Source: Apostichopus japonicus
Taxonomy: Eukaryota > Echinodermata > Holothuroidea > Aspidochirotida > Stichopodidae
DNA: 64,000 nucleotides
Direction of reading: 5' to 3'
NCBI RefSeq assembly: GCF_037975245.1
Contig: NC_092579.1
Coordinates: forward strand, 4,550,001 to 4,614,000
This document shows, piece after piece, positions 1-12,841 of the stretch (positions are counted from its first letter, which is position 1; each line of letters starts with the position of its first letter). Position numbers and translations under genes: made by a program. The notes beneath the pieces were generated by a model. It made no database searches. It had not been told where the DNA came from and worked only from the letters and a program-made list of their open reading frames with translations.

Positions 1-838
1 TGAGTTGGTAATTAATTACAATTGATTTGCACTACATTGTTTAATGAGTATCAACATAATTGGAGAATGCAGAAATATTGATGAACTGACTTAAAATAGC
101 AGCCGGTCTTTATGGAGTTATTTAAAAGGCAATTTTAAGTAGTAAAACTTGCTTTAATGCCATTTTGGCCTTTGAGAATGTGAGTGATGGTGGCCTGTAT
201 AATATTCAAACTACTATGGAGCCAAAACTAGTTTTGTGTACTACAGTGCTCAGATAACTGAGTTGCTGAGTAACTAAGTTGTAACTTAGAGTAGCCTCTT
301 GGAATGGGTATGCTGTACCACAACAATATGTCCAGAGGGCCATGCCATGAAAGGAGCATCAGCACATCATCAGTGTAATGCTATAAGCCTCAAACAGTTC
401 TTGACTCTTTAAACCTGCACTGCTCAGACCACCAGGCCAATGCCCTAATCACCATAACTCTCACTAATGCAACCAAATGTCCCAAGAAATAATAAGTTAA
501 ATGTATGTATTTAAACTGTATTTTGAAGTAGGAAATACTTGACAATGCTTCTTTTGTTATGAAAGGTTTATCACGCCAGACACATTCAGTAGTCTATTAA
601 GGTCCCATGAGCACAATTCAGGTCCACTGAATGCCACTTGGCTCCTGCTTTTAAAAGCACCCATTGGTCATGGTCGAGAATCATGTGGTTCACTCACATC
701 CGGTAAATGGAACATAAAACGACTGACCCCGGAGCAGGATGGGATCAGCTACCCTTAATCGCAATATCATGAGTGCCCAAGTCAAGTTTTGCTGGTTCCA
801 CATGACAATAACAGTCTCTCTTGTTTTTTTCCTTTCAG
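1..838. other. Intron or 5' flank, no gene recognised
   Basis: I see no convincing exon here. The stretch lies upstream of the acceptor at 837-838, so it is probably an intron of the SAMD3-like gene whose earlier exons lie outside the window. Around 400-480 the reverse strand has a weak tRNA-like look, but not enough to call a SINE. Confidence 0.4.
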
Positions 839-2649
839 ATCAATGTAGAATTTGACTTAATGTATCCTGAAAAATCCCAGAATTTCCTGACTAAATGGGA
901 TGCCTACTTCAAGAAGCGTATCATAGCTGTAGGAAAGAAGTTTTCAACAGCTGTGGCCTTGCTAATCAATTCTTTTGATGAGTGTGACAGTAAGTTTGAT
1001 CATTTTTGTTCAAGTATGTTGGGGTAGTAGGTTTGACGTAAGTCTGTCCTATGGATTGGTGTGTTCATTCAGAGAATAATGCCTACATTAGAAAGAAAGA
1101 CTGCCTTAAGCTCTTGGAATTTTTAGATGTGCCCTTTAATTAGTTAATTAGAGAGGCACTGTAAAAGTTGTGGGAGGTGGATGGGAAATCTCCATACCAT
1201 TTGACCTATGGTGCATTTCTGTGATGTTCTAATTCTTTGATATTGTTTCTTTTCATTTTAGAAGACATCTGTGCAATATCTGCTCTTATCTACATGTTGC
1301 ACAGATCTGTCAACATGAAGAGGTCCAGTTATGGGAAGCTGGCAACTAGTAGATCTGGAGCTGTCCTGTACTTTATACAGAATATACCTGTAAGTAAAAC
1401 CTGTAATGAATTAATGGATATTTACAAGGGGCCACTGAAAAACCATGCAAATAAGTGATGCTTTCATCACACTGTTAATAGTAATACCAGTATCCAACCT
1501 ACCCATAGTGCTGATATCATCCCCCATAGTCTGCAATAACATCTTTCCAATTGTGTATTTCTTTCTAAACATGTTTGCTAATACATAAAGTAGCACCAAT
1601 GAGACCGTTGCTTTGTTATATATATCACTGAGTATGGTACAGTGTGGCCTTCAATACATGCACACTGGGACTCAGAAAATGCAAACACTGGCATATATGT
1701 GAATTAAGGCCGGATTTGTTTTGATCTGATCTTGTTTAATTGTTCACATTTGCCAAACAGCCTAAATGTTGACAATAAAGTGCAGTATATGTGAAAGTGT
1801 GATTATAGGCTTACTGTGAGCAAAGGAAGAGACAATTTGGTGTCTTGACACAACATGTGACCTAACGATCTTGTCAGCATTGAAACCTCATCACAATACA
1901 TATTTTTTTTTTTTAAAATGTACTAGCATTCTAAACCAAGAAAATGCCATCCATGATAGGTTCGGCTATCCCTTGCTTATTATTATTATTATTATTGGTA
2001 GTTGTTACACTGGTCAAAGTTTCTTTGCAGGCCATCCTTCATTGTATACATCACATGTAACAGACATTGCATATGTGGTGACCAAAGCTAGCTCTGCCCT
2101 CTCTTGCCAGTCGTATGTATTGTCATTATTCTTTCCTAGGGAAATACAAGTACTGTATCCTTTGTTTCTAGGTTCCAAGTTAAGGAATCCCATGACATGA
2201 TTGATTTATCGATGTCAGGAGTTCTCAACAATTGGGTTCATTTAAAATGCATTAATGGGTTAAGTTCACTCCCTTGACAATTCTATAATAATATTCCTTT
2301 AAATTGATTTCATATCCTTACTCAACAGGAAGGCACAGATGTTGAAGTTGCAGCCCGAGAAAGGAACGTCTATCGTCAGCCATTTATACTTTCTGTTGGA
2401 CATGAAACTGGCCATCAGCAATATTTCATTGTAGCCGACAAAATGGCTATTCCAGCTGGGGAAAATATTGTGGAGGCAGCTGACATGCTCTTCAAATGTC
2501 ACTATGTATTTAATGTTGAATACGCCCCACCTCTCCAGCAATTTTGGGAGTTTTTGGCTTCTGTGATCTATGAAGTCTTGCCACCAACAGAAGTCAAGTC
2601 TCTTGTGCGAAGCTTAGCCACATCGGTCAGAGCTGTAAGCTTTCAGTAA
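839..2649 (+). CDS. SAMD3-like family protein, 3' exons (partial gene)
   Basis: Three exons join cleanly: 839-989 (acceptor TTTCAG, donor GTAAGT, ends phase 1), 1262-1389 (donor GTAAGT, ends phase 0) and 2329-2649 (ends TAA). Together they encode about 199 residues. The protein has a cysteine/aspartate-rich stretch (DECDS), a conserved block around QPFILSVGHETG, and a hydrophobic C-terminal segment with the pattern YVFNVEYAPPLQQFWEFL. I recognise this C-terminus from the large family of uncharacterised animal proteins often labelled 'sterile alpha motif domain-containing protein 3-like', which is multi-copy in many genomes. The SAM domain itself would be further upstream, outside the window. 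No lesion is visible in these exons. Function is unknown. The repeat array at 4.13-4.42 kb suggests that the gene may sit inside a DNA transposon. The family call rests on memory of the C-terminal pattern, not on a search. Confidence 0.6.
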
Positions 2650-4127
2650 AAAGGGAATGTTGTGATTGTATTACATTAGTTATTTTCACTGTTGTAGCCA
2701 ATGGCAATTAAATCTTGGGAATCCAATACCCCTGTGATTGATTATTTCCTTCTTTGCTCATGTTGGAAGCATAAACATCTCAAGGTCAAATCATTGTTTC
2801 ACTTTGGTGGAATGCAAAGATCTTTTGGAACATAGTACCTGTATGACATTACATAATTCCTACTTAAGTTTGTTTGTTAATTTTCTTGCATTTAAATACG
2901 CAATTGCTTGTTAACTTTAACCACAGATATACATTGGATAGAAGTCGCTTTACATCATCTGACAATGATAGATGTTTGCCGCGAACTGAAGATGTCTCAC
3001 ACCATTTTAAATCCATTCAAATCAATGATTCACGTACATGATTTGCATGTTAAGTGAACAAGATTCAACTGTTCGGAACCTGTGTGGCAATTTGCTCAAG
3101 CTTCAAACTTAAAACAGGGAATACTTCAGACTTGCTCAAAGTTTTGGCAATCTTCTATACCGTCTGTTTTCATTAGAAGTGTAATAAGTAATGCTATTAG
3201 TAGCATGCATAGTGCATACTACCATGGACTGTAGGTGTTCTTGTTTTGTGGAATTCCTCTTTTAAAATTAAATATAACATCAATAATGACAGGCATTTTA
3301 ATTGCTTACTCACATCTTTGCAACGTCTGCGCATATATCCTGAAGATTTTTTGTCTTTATCTTTATTAAGGTAAATCCAGCGTAAGACAAATTTATCAGG
3401 CCCTTGATTGCCTGATGTTCATGTTCTATAAAAAACGACAGTGTAGGCTATTTGTTTGCACTTCAAATGTTTGAATCGTGCAAACACTAAACGTTGCTTC
3501 TCTCCAGTGCAGCTCTGTGATGTTAATGTATTCAGTGACAGAGATAGAAGCAGATAGATTAAACAATACACGAGCTAGTACAGGAATTTACACGAAGCAT
3601 AGAAATTATTTTTTTAATTAAGTCAATTTTTAGCTGAAAACATTAGCTCACACCAATGAATTTAATTCTATTTCATATTTGAAGCCAAATGTTAGACTCT
3701 CTTACATGTTATCCCTGTAAGGTATCTACAATTCTTGTTCAACTGATATTATATCCAAAGTATAGTGTGTTCATTGATGTTGAAATATCATTTGTTTTCA
3801 ACCATTTTTTTTTAACTTTCATTGACCATGTTGAAATATAACATGATTTGTTTAACATTGATCCGAATAGTTTATTGTGTTTTCTGGTGTTTGTGTGGAG
3901 AAAAAGACTGAAATTAAGACCACAATAATTCAGAAGCCGTTATGCACCTTTCAGTAAATTCCCCTGCATTAACAGATCATTGAATGTTGTCGTTGATGGC
4001 CTTAAATGCATCTATGTTGAAGAATTCCAGCACTTATCCAACACGGAGGATCAATAGAAAAGCTTGTTCAATCCAGAATTTGCAGTTTATAAGATTGACA
4101 GTATAGCTGTGATGTGTAATAATTCAG
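2650..4127. other. 3' flank of the SAMD3-like gene, no gene
   Basis: AT-rich sequence without a supportable exon on either strand. It lies between the stop codon and the CAGTCTAA repeat array, and may be the 3' non-coding part of the same transposon. No clear polyadenylation site could be picked. Confidence 0.4.
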
Positions 4128-4419
4128 TCTAAAGGACCGACTGTTCAGTCTGATATCAGTCTAATAGACTGAAAGTATTCAATCTAATTAAGACTGGTGC
4201 TGCAATAAATCAGTCTAAACTGCTGACTGTTCAGTCTAAAGTGGTTTGATTTTCAGTCTATTAGACTGAAGAGTATTTAGTCTAATTAAGACTGACCTTC
4301 AGTCTTTACATTTCAGACTGGAATTCAGTCTAAGTAGTCTGATCCCTTATCCCATCCATCATTAGACTGAAATTTCAGTCGATTAGACTGAAATTTCAGT
4401 CTCTCATTTTAAGAGAGTA
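4128..4419 (+). repeat. Subterminal repeat array and possible transposon 3' end
   Basis: About 290 bp densely packed with CAGTCTAA / TTAGACTG words in both orientations (more than ten), often as short palindromes such as TTTCAGTC-GATTAGACTGAAA. The array stops abruptly at CTCTCATTTTAAGAGAGTA (4401-4419). The end resembles a CACTCTTAAAA-type terminus read in reverse. Arrays of short words just inside the tip are typical of CACTA-type DNA transposons, where they bind transposase. The array lies 1.5 kb downstream of an intact SAMD3-like gene. Element identity is inferred. Confidence 0.5.
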
Positions 4420-5870
4420 TAGTAAATAATATAGCAGATAATGGACCCCCCTCCCCCACCAACCTTTATTTCCGTTATTTCCGATAACCCTATATCCAAT
4501 CTAACTTGTCTGGAACCATCCTTGAAGAGATTGTGTCAGCCAATGAATAAGCCATGTTTCTTTGATAAATCTTAAAAGATCCTCCATTAATTAATTTGGC
4601 AAGACAGTATTAAACGCACTTGAAAAATCAAGAAAAAAACCCTTTGTTATAATTCATTCCCGGAATAACATTGTGTCTCATTGAGATTGCAAGTTACAAT
4701 ATCAATGAGAGACAATATCTTGGATTAATCAAACGTTTGATACCTGCAATACATGGATTCTTCGAGTGGCTTGCAGCTTCCGTTTTGGAACAGCAAGTGC
4801 CTTCTCCTTTCTTATGTCGAGCAACATTATGGGTTAACAATCCCAATGTATGGAAACCAGGGCTGAGGGTGTATCAGTTTGGTGAAGTTCATTTGGTTTG
4901 TATGTACATGTTCTGACTTGGTTAATTTTTCCAAAAGGTCTTTTATAACTTCCCCTATGATCCTGAACTTCTTAGCCTGTGGAAGAAAACATCCAAGGTT
5001 CTGTCAAGTGGAAATCAGCTGGTATTTGCATGTTTTAATTTGTCATAATACTGGTATTTGTTTATTGAACTGTTTCCATTCACATTGAAAGGAGACAGGA
5101 AACCAAAAGAATAAAATTATATCGCACCCAACCCCCCGCCCCCCCCCCCTCGACCACCAGCCCAAGTGGCACTACGACATTACACATTGGCAAAAAAATA
5201 GCTCTATGCCATGACTTTTAAAAACCAATTTACTCCCGTACCGTGCAAGATAATGGACTTAGATATTTTAGGGATAAGTTCATCACAAGGATCATGGTGA
5301 TATAAGTTCATTATGATGATTTGGGATTCATTTCCTTAAATCATTAGGTATGGTTAGGCTAACACTAAGAATGGCTTAAATTAATTAACCTTGGTCGATG
5401 TATTTATAGTCTTCGCGGTTACAATTAACAGTTGAGTGATTTATTCATCATTTTTATACGAGTTACACCAATATGTAATCAATGTCCGTCAGTAACTTAC
5501 ACCACCAGTTTCCTCATTGACACACAGCTCTAATTAAATGTATCGACATTGTAACACCGATTTAGTAGAGAAAACTAGCGTTAGTCCAGACTACTGTCCA
5601 TAGCTACTCGCGCAACAGATACATCATCGAATGTACAGCAATCATAACACTAGGTATATTTATGTTGACCCACTGGCCATTCTGTTTTCACGAGTTATGC
5701 TATCGTGTATGCAATGCTGCATAAATCAATTAAAAGACGAGCTGGAAATAATAAAGATATAACCTTCCAATAATCCTGGGTGTTTTCAAATGGCAGTTAG
5801 TTGGTTCTCAAATCTGTATGACATGGTTGTTATACTCGGTTTGTTCCCATAGGCCTACGGGACCATTTCG
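4420..5870. other. Intergenic, no gene seen
   Basis: No convincing ORF or exon. A C-rich run lies near 5130-5152. The sequence otherwise looks unique at this scale. Confidence 0.4.
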
Positions 5871-6042
5871 GTTTGAAGGGGGGGGGGCAGAAACTTTTGT
5901 GCCCGAAAGTTCACATGACACTATCTAAGCGGAGCGCCACCATCGGTTGGCGCGTAGCGTACAAGATTTTTTTTTGCAAAAAAAAAGGCCTCTCAGATTG
6001 CCGGAAATGGCACTTCTGAGGCCTTGCAAGTTGCATCAAAAC
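5870..6042 (+). repeat. Interspersed repeat, 'gcggagcgccacc' family, copy 1
   Basis: A G-run is followed by ACTATCTAAGCGGAGCGCCACC, TTGGCGCGTAGCGTACAAGA and CCGGAAATGGCACTTCT, ending near GTTGCATC. The same ordered blocks recur at about 24.9 kb and 26.15 kb, so this is a dispersed family. Its ends and class are not resolved in this copy. Confidence 0.65.
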
Positions 6043-6474
6043 ATTCTTTATTTTATAATCACTCTCCCAAAAATTTGGTAAATTAGAAGAAGAAAAAATG
6101 GTAAAATCACTTTGAAGGGGAAAAATAGGACAATATTTTTCTTAAGCTCCTATTTAGTTACCGCATTTACTATGTTAACATTGTATCAGCTACTTCCAGA
6201 AAAACATACATTGTAGGCCGGAAAATGTCGCTGTGTCGGGTGAGACTGCAGTTTGTCTCACAAAATAGTATAACAAATAACAAAGAATATGATAAACCTG
6301 TACTTTTAGGCTTGTAGGCACTCCCCCCCCCCCCCCCAACACCATCCATGAAAAAGAAAACGTTTCTTATATACACTCATGTCGGGGATGTCCAGGTATA
6401 CAGTTAACTAGTTAGAACAAATGTTTACTGCGGTTTTTTCACTTCAGAGACTGCTAATCTCCATGCATGCATGT

Positions 6475-6692
6475 CACCACGATTGGGCGATTGTGCAAAA
6501 AGCGTGGTTGTCGGGCAAAATATGAAAAAGATTCGGGCAAGCTACTGCATATTTATATATATATATTGTTTTCTCCTCTTAGGCTGCCCGAATTTGTCAG
6601 AACTTTTGCCCGAATTTCTTGTCTTTTTGGAAATTTTTTTTTTGGGGGGGCAGTCTGCCCCCTGCCCCCCCCCGCCTCGTACGCCTATGTTT
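6475..6692. mobile_element. hAT-like MITE fragment (CATAGGCGTA family)
   Basis: The right end reads CGCCTCGTACGCCTATG, the reverse complement of a CATAGGCGTA tip, preceded by long G and C runs. Internal words with TTCGGGCAA match the better preserved element at 25554-26031. The left end is not clear, so this copy looks truncated or diverged. Confidence 0.5.
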
Positions 6693-6719
6693 GTTCCAAA
6701 GGGTAACATTCGTCGTTAG

Positions 6720-9700
6720 GCAAAAACGCATGGACCTTAGACAATTGTGTTACTGGGTGGTTAATGACTGAAGTATTTGTCAGTATGTGAAAACGAGAGA
6801 TGGACCTTAGTTGGACATTCGTCAAAAATCAGTCAGAAATAACTAAAAAATAGACAGTTTTAGAACTTCTAACCCTGCTCAACCGATTCTTCACCCTCGA
6901 AATATATAGGTAAGAACAATATTTAACTCAGTTTCGCCAAAAGTGCACATTCGCCACTGCGAGAAAACGGGGACGACTTGTTATCGATGAAGTGGTGTGT
7001 TACCGGATTTTGGGTAATTAATTAAGTTTCGTAACTCATCGGGAAGCGATTAGAGGGTTGGGGTGTAGGGTTGGCGAACCGTATGCACAACGACGACGAC
7101 AACGTGCGTTCTCTATGATTCGTCATAAGTTGTTGCACGGACCACATGTTATGAAGCTAAGCTAGTAATCGTACGTGATAACGCGCTTCCTATAAATAAT
7201 TATAACACGGCTAATACACTGCGATGACGATATTTGATTTTAGGCCACTGCACATCTGGCTGTCTTACAAAATATGAACGTTTATATTGTCCATTAAGTT
7301 CGTCAAATGTATTAAAGTCCAGATTTTGGACAATAAACGAAAATCATCCTTCTGGAAAAATTGTAAAAGAGCACCATGTTTGTCTTTCTGATAAAATATG
7401 TAAAAGAACATGTAAAAGAGTTCAAACAGGAAACAAAATCTGCTGATAATATGATATCATATGATAATGATGAAACTGGCAAAACATTGCACAAGATCGC
7501 ATCTAAGGACCTTCAATTGTTCCAAAAAAAAAGGTAACACCCCTCCATTACACCCCTCCCCAATAACAATCGCAAAATGTGCTCCCCCTTGCAAATTTCT
7601 GGCTACGTCGCTGTGTACAGTGTTTCTTCAATAGTTTTCTCTATGTATGATTTAGCCCAATGAAGATACATAATTCAACAGAAAAGTTGTGTAAATTACA
7701 CCTTGGTTATTCGCGTAAGTTTTAGGCAGGAAACTTCAGACTAACTACGCTCCAAAGAAATATTAATTTGTTCAGCTCAAGAACCATATGTTTCAGTGAC
7801 GTCAATAAACTTTCGTGTTTTGACATTTTAAGCCCCGTGTACCCCTATCATTCTTCTGATACAGTGTATATCTTCAAACTTCCAAGAAATCCCTACTGAT
7901 GCTGACGTCACGATGAATCTGATTGGTTGAAAATTCCGTTATTGCAAACCTGTTTGGGAAAAATAAAATCGCGACCGGGACTGGCTGTATCATTAGCTCA
8001 ACTGCAAGCTTTCAGCTGAGGTACAGCTATCGTGCGATGTTGCCGAAGTTCTCTCTTTTTTTGCCACCGTGTTTCAAATACTGCCGTTCCGTCATCTTTT
8101 GTCATCGACATTTCGTGCGAGGTTTGTGTGAGTTAAGTTTTTATACAAACGATCATATTTTATCATATTGAAGATTATTTGAAGACACGAGGGTCATTTC
8201 TGAAAATACTACTCTTCCTAGAGCTTTTGTCAAAATCTTCTGAAATGTTGTGGATATAGCGTTTGAATGGTGGTGAACCAAAGTTGTTCGGGAAAAAAAA
8301 CTTGTCGTCATGCGAGGTCCCAAAACAGGGCCTTTTGTAAAGTTTTGAGTTATGAAGACACGTTGGCCACAGATCATATGCAATGATCATGAAATTTGTT
8401 TTTCAACTTTATGGTATTCATGACTAATATGCGTTTGGTGTGAGTAGCAAAAAATGTCTTCCATGTTCATTTTCTCGTTTATTTTTTTAAATAATATAAC
8501 CCGTGTGAGACTAGATCAAGTTAAATATTTATTTGTTCTGCAGGCTTGCTATGTAATTCGATGTCATATCTGTAAGGGACCTACTTGGCAGATTTTTAAT
8601 TTGAACTTTTAAACAGTTTGTGTGTGGAGAAGACATGTAAGAATGACCAGCATTGTTGAAGCCGATTCCGATTTCTGCTCTATAACGATTCTCTGTGGCT
8701 CGTCGATTGTAAACAAGTTGCAGGTCGTTCTATTATTGTATGGGTGCAATTTACGTAGGCAATTTTGGGTCAGCACAATACAAACGTGATATCCACAACA
8801 TTTGAGCAGATTTAGCAGAGGAATCATTTTTTTTTACGTTTCTGTTCTATCATTGTATGAATGAAAACTAAGAAGTTCATATACTGTAGGTTCTTTGTTT
8901 TTTCAATGGGGCAAAGTTAATCCCTAGTAAATAAGTATAATGATCTACTGCATAAAATAAGTTCGTGACAGTGTTTCCACTTTAAAGGAATACAACTTTC
9001 TCACATTGTACAAACTATGTCTGCTAAGAAGGAGCGAAAGGCCAGGGAAAAAATGTGATGGGAGGAAAGGATATGACATCGTTGTCTAGTGAATGTCTTA
9101 TATTTGTCGCACAAACCAATGGATTAAAACAGCTCAGAAATTTTCAATCAAAACAACTTTCTCAAATAGAAACTTGGGCTGAGCTTCTGCAGCTGTGTGC
9201 ACCTTTTTTGTATATTAATATTCATAAAAGACAACTGTTTATGTGACTGTTAAGGCGGGGTTAGGAAGATTTAGAACTGTCTGGGAAAATGTTTTAGTCT
9301 GATTTGGGTCGCACATAATAAAAGGGAGTTTCTACGCTATATTTGATAATGATCGTTATAAGTTTGAGAGTTTAAGAGTTTGAGAGTTTAAGAGTGATAT
9401 CAGAATTAGAAGACGAGATTGGGGACAAGCTGACGAGTGAAAACTTTGAAAGACAACTGAAGTGAATTTTGTGAGATTCGAGAACGGTTTATATATTTTG
9501 GCTAAGAAAACTTACTTAAATAAATAGGGATAGCGATTTTATCGGAACAAAGAGAGAAATAGAGAATGATTTAGGGCCGTCCAAAACTTAATGGCACTGA
9601 GGCAAATTTGTTTAAGTGTAACTTTCGTTCAACTGTTCTAGAAAAGTACAATCTATGGACTAACTACTGCTTGCCACCCATTAGGAACGGGAATACCGGT

Positions 9701-9780
9701 GGGCGTTGAAGAGAATTATTGTTGGTCGTTCTAATTAATAACTGGATATAGGTCGCCAAGTTATAATCGCTAGCGATAGA
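6720..9780. other. Intergenic, no gene supported
   Basis: Small ORFs occur on both strands, but none shows splice structure or a recognisable domain. A C-rich fragment ending GGCTACGTCGCTG near 7560-7610 looks like the end of another dispersed repeat. Short direct repeats of GAGAGTTTAA lie near 9365-9395. Confidence 0.4.
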
Positions 9781-10245
9781 ATACAAAACTCTGCTGCCAG
9801 GCTCATCACATTAACCTCAGCAGCTTCCCACATTACACCAATTTTGAACAAATTACACTGGTTACCGGTTGAACACAGGATCATTTAAAAGACCGCTCTT
9901 TTCGTTTGTAAAATTCTGAATAATGTTGCACCTGTGTACCTGTCAGAACATGTACAGCCGTTTACAGACTTATTCGTCAAGCACTTCGTTCGTCCAGCAA
10001 AAACCTACTCCAGGATCGTGTTTCAAGGAATCGGTGGGGCCAGATATCCTTCTCCTGTGCAGCCGCAAAAGTGTGGAATAACTTACCTCAATCAGTAAGA
10101 CTTGTCAACAGCCTTGGACCTTCAAGATAAATCTAAAAACTTACCTGTTCCAAATATCATTTATGTAACCCTTTTCTGTTGTTTTTGCAAAGCGCACTGA
10201 GCACCTTCGGGCGGATACCGGCGCTATACAAAGTGTCTATTATTT
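9781..10245 (+). mobile_element. 5'-truncated non-LTR retrotransposon (L2/CR1-type 3' end)
   Basis: Broken reading frames encode the typical C-terminus of a reverse-transcriptase ORF: IQNSAARLIT, then ITPILNKLHWLPVEHRI, later AAAKVWNNLPQSVR and INLKTYLF. A 3' tail follows with a GCGC...GAGC hairpin and an ATTATT-like end at about 10190-10245. Stops and frame changes show it is dead. The clade is assigned from the motif order and tail form; L2 and CR1 cannot be separated here. Confidence 0.8.
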
Positions 10246-10779
10246 TAATACGAGCAAACTGATTTATGTATTTTAAGTAAAGAAAAAGAAAATTTGTCTC
10301 AAAACCAACGATTGAAAATTTATGTCATAACTGATATTAGTACGAGAGTAGTGTTTCAGCAGAGTCGGCGAAAGTTTTTTGCTGTATCACTTTGTGACCA
10401 TTTTGTCTTTGACAGACACTCTGGCAAAGTAGACAACAAAAGTATGTAGAGTTCTTGAATACATTGAGAAATTGACATATTAGAGAAGGCGATTACTTCA
10501 TAGTCATGTCTGATGGACTATTCTCTCAAAGAGAGAAAACTACTGATAAATTACTTAGTTAAATAATCTCTTTACAGAATATAATACTAGGATAGAAACG
10601 TAAGGTCCTTGTATACATTTATAATAGTAAGAAGTTGTGAAGATTTTGCTCTCAAGGTTAACTTGAAGAAAACATGAAGATATGATTTCGTAGCTGAACA
10701 CTGACAAAAGAATATTTGTTTTCCTCAAAATCTGTATCCAGTATACTTCACTGTTGACAGTTTCCATAGACAATGTTGT

Positions 10780-10780
<1 letters not shown>
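10246..10780. other. Intergenic, no gene seen
   Basis: No exon or recognisable repeat between the LINE fragment and the TA microsatellite. Confidence 0.35.
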
Positions 10781-10957
<177 letters not shown>

Positions 10958-11428
10958 ATGGAATGGCCTATAGGGAAAACAACCATTGACGTTTCAAAAG
11001 GGTTTCAAAAGTGGGGGAGGTGGAAATTCTAAAATTTTAAAATTCCTATTCTTATAGCATCAATTTACTAAACATTACATAAAAATTCATAATTTCAATA
11101 AAATGTAGGGTAGAGTAAAATACCTTTATCATTGTGATGCTACCCTTTAATGCACTAAAGTTAGTTGCGAAATCATGCTAGGATTTTGAAATTTATTCTT
11201 TTTACTTGGGCTGGCAGATATTCATTGTAACTTCTGCTTCAAAACAAAGGATCCGAGATCTTGTTGGCCATTCACCATCCATCCGTTTTCTGCCCCTCTT
11301 TCCGTTTTGTAAGTTTTTGCGAGGTAGTTGGCAAGGCACAATTCAATGATAATCATTTATAACATTTTATGTTTCTTGTATCACCTTTTCAAAGATCGAT
11401 TACAAGGAAAAGCAAAAGTACGACCAAG

Positions 11429-12841
11429 ATGGATTCAGATTGGTGGAAGCAGGTCCCCTGCCACTTTAATTGGCAGCTTGAGAGGGACTGTACCGTGGAT
11501 TACAAAACACTTGTAAACAAACTCGACAGTCAACTTGAAACGAGAGACGAGGTAGGTTGGAGAGATTCAGTATGTGACCTTCTGCTTTTTCGAGGGTACA
11601 TAGAGGTCTTCCCGAAGTTCAAAGAAGTGAACCTTAACCCGGTGAAGGCTCGTGAATTCTTTCTTCAGGGGGAAGAGGAGGCTCGTGAACTTGACGATAA
11701 CCAAGAGCGACAGGCTTGTCTAACAGTGTCGTCTGCAAACCGCCTTTGGCTTCTGGAGAACTTCAAGCAGGGTGGCTCCGCGGCGCCTAATGATGAACGA
11801 GAAATGCTGCTCAAAACGCTGACGGAAAATTGGTTGGCAAAGCCAACAGCGCAGTCAGAGGAGCTTCATGCTTACATGTATGTAATAGAGGGATTTGCTC
11901 TGGCCCGTCTTGGGCTCACTAGATGTCAAGAAGCACTGCAAAGATACAAAAGAGCGACAGAAGTAATCCAATCCAAAGCATCTTGGTTTCACACATGTGG
12001 TGAATTGGTCGGACGGTTAGCTCGCAAAGATACCAAGAGCAACACCGACCGGTACGATGAAATGGACGAGGAAATTAAATACTATGAGAAGGCTATCGAG
12101 CTAGATCCAACAAATGACGCTGCCCGGTGTGAAATGGCGTCAGTTTTGATCAGAATTCCAGAGAGAAGCATTGAGGCGAAGCGACTGATTGAAGAAGCTC
12201 GAGACGAATCGTGTCAAGTGATTCTCGTCAAAGCTCGTTTTTATCGTAGGCAAAACGAGCTTCTAAAAGCGCTGGAAGTGTTACAAAAGGGTGAAAAGTT
12301 GAAGACGCCTAGATCAGACATATTCTTCCAAATGTCTCTGATATATAGTCATGTTGCAAAGCAGAGTAATAATCATGATGACAAGTACAGGTATCTTCGA
12401 GGTGAGATGAGTTGCATCGACAAATGCCTCGAAAAGGAGCCTGGACATTACTTTGCACTTCTCAATAAGGCCTGGGCTCATCACAAGTTGAAAGAGTATG
12501 ATAGAGCAGAGGAAACTTATTTGGAGGCGATTGAAAAATTCAAGTCATCTGAACAAAGTCACTTGGAGACACAGCACCGGTTTGTCCAGCACTTAGTGAA
12601 GTCAAATAGTGGCCGCAGAGTTACGGAGAAAGCTGCATCGATTTGTGAAGAAATATTTGATTCTTGTGTGAAAATACTGAAGGAAAGACCAGGCGAGATG
12701 GAAAATAAAATCACAGGAGAGTGGGGATACTTGACTGAAGCTACAAAAAACCTTAAAAAGTATTACTCCAATATTCCAGATGGACATGTAAAAATTAGAC
12801 AACTTCAGTTTAAATTATTCCAGGTAAATATTAAGGATTAA
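11429..12841 (+). CDS. IFIT-like tetratricopeptide repeat protein
   Basis: A single uninterrupted coding block. I place the start at the ATG at 11429 (MDSDWWKQVPCHFNW), giving about 470 residues; an in-frame ATG at 11369 would add 20 residues that look non-coding. The N-terminus carries the CHFNWQLE block that matches the 'CHFTWEL' start of vertebrate IFIT proteins. TPR-like helical pairs follow, including KYYEKAIELDPTNDAARCEMA (about residues 212-232), an ARFYRRQNELLKALEVLQK block and a segment HYFALLNKAWAHHKLKEYDRA. IFIT proteins bind foreign 5'-triphosphate or cap-0 RNA in vertebrates; whether this one does is unknown. As in vertebrate IFIT genes, nearly all coding sequence is in one exon. 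A possible acceptor (TTTTCAAAG) lies just upstream near 11394. CAG|GTAAAT near 12824 could be a donor, so the last five codons are uncertain. Confidence 0.75.
   Translation: MDSDWWKQVPCHFNWQLERDCTVDYKTLVNKLDSQLETRDEVGWRDSVCDLLLFRGYIEVFPKFKEVNLNPVKAREFFLQGEEEARELDDNQERQACLTVSSANRLWLLENFKQGGSAAPNDEREMLLKTLTENWLAKPTAQSEELHAYMYVIEGFALARLGLTRCQEALQRYKRATEVIQSKASWFHTCGELVGRLARKDTKSNTDRYDEMDEEIKYYEKAIELDPTNDAARCEMASVLIRIPERSIEAKRLIEEARDESCQVILVKARFYRRQNELLKALEVLQKGEKLKTPRSDIFFQMSLIYSHVAKQSNNHDDKYRYLRGEMSCIDKCLEKEPGHYFALLNKAWAHHKLKEYDRAEETYLEAIEKFKSSEQSHLETQHRFVQHLVKSNSGRRVTEKAASICEEIFDSCVKILKERPGEMENKITGEWGYLTEATKNLKKYYSNIPDGHVKIRQLQFKLFQVNIKD

Noticed and set aside
390-480. tRNA-like SINE head on the minus strand
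   Set aside because: Weak A-box and B-box resemblance, without the conserved middle or tail seen at 48.6 and 49.4 kb.
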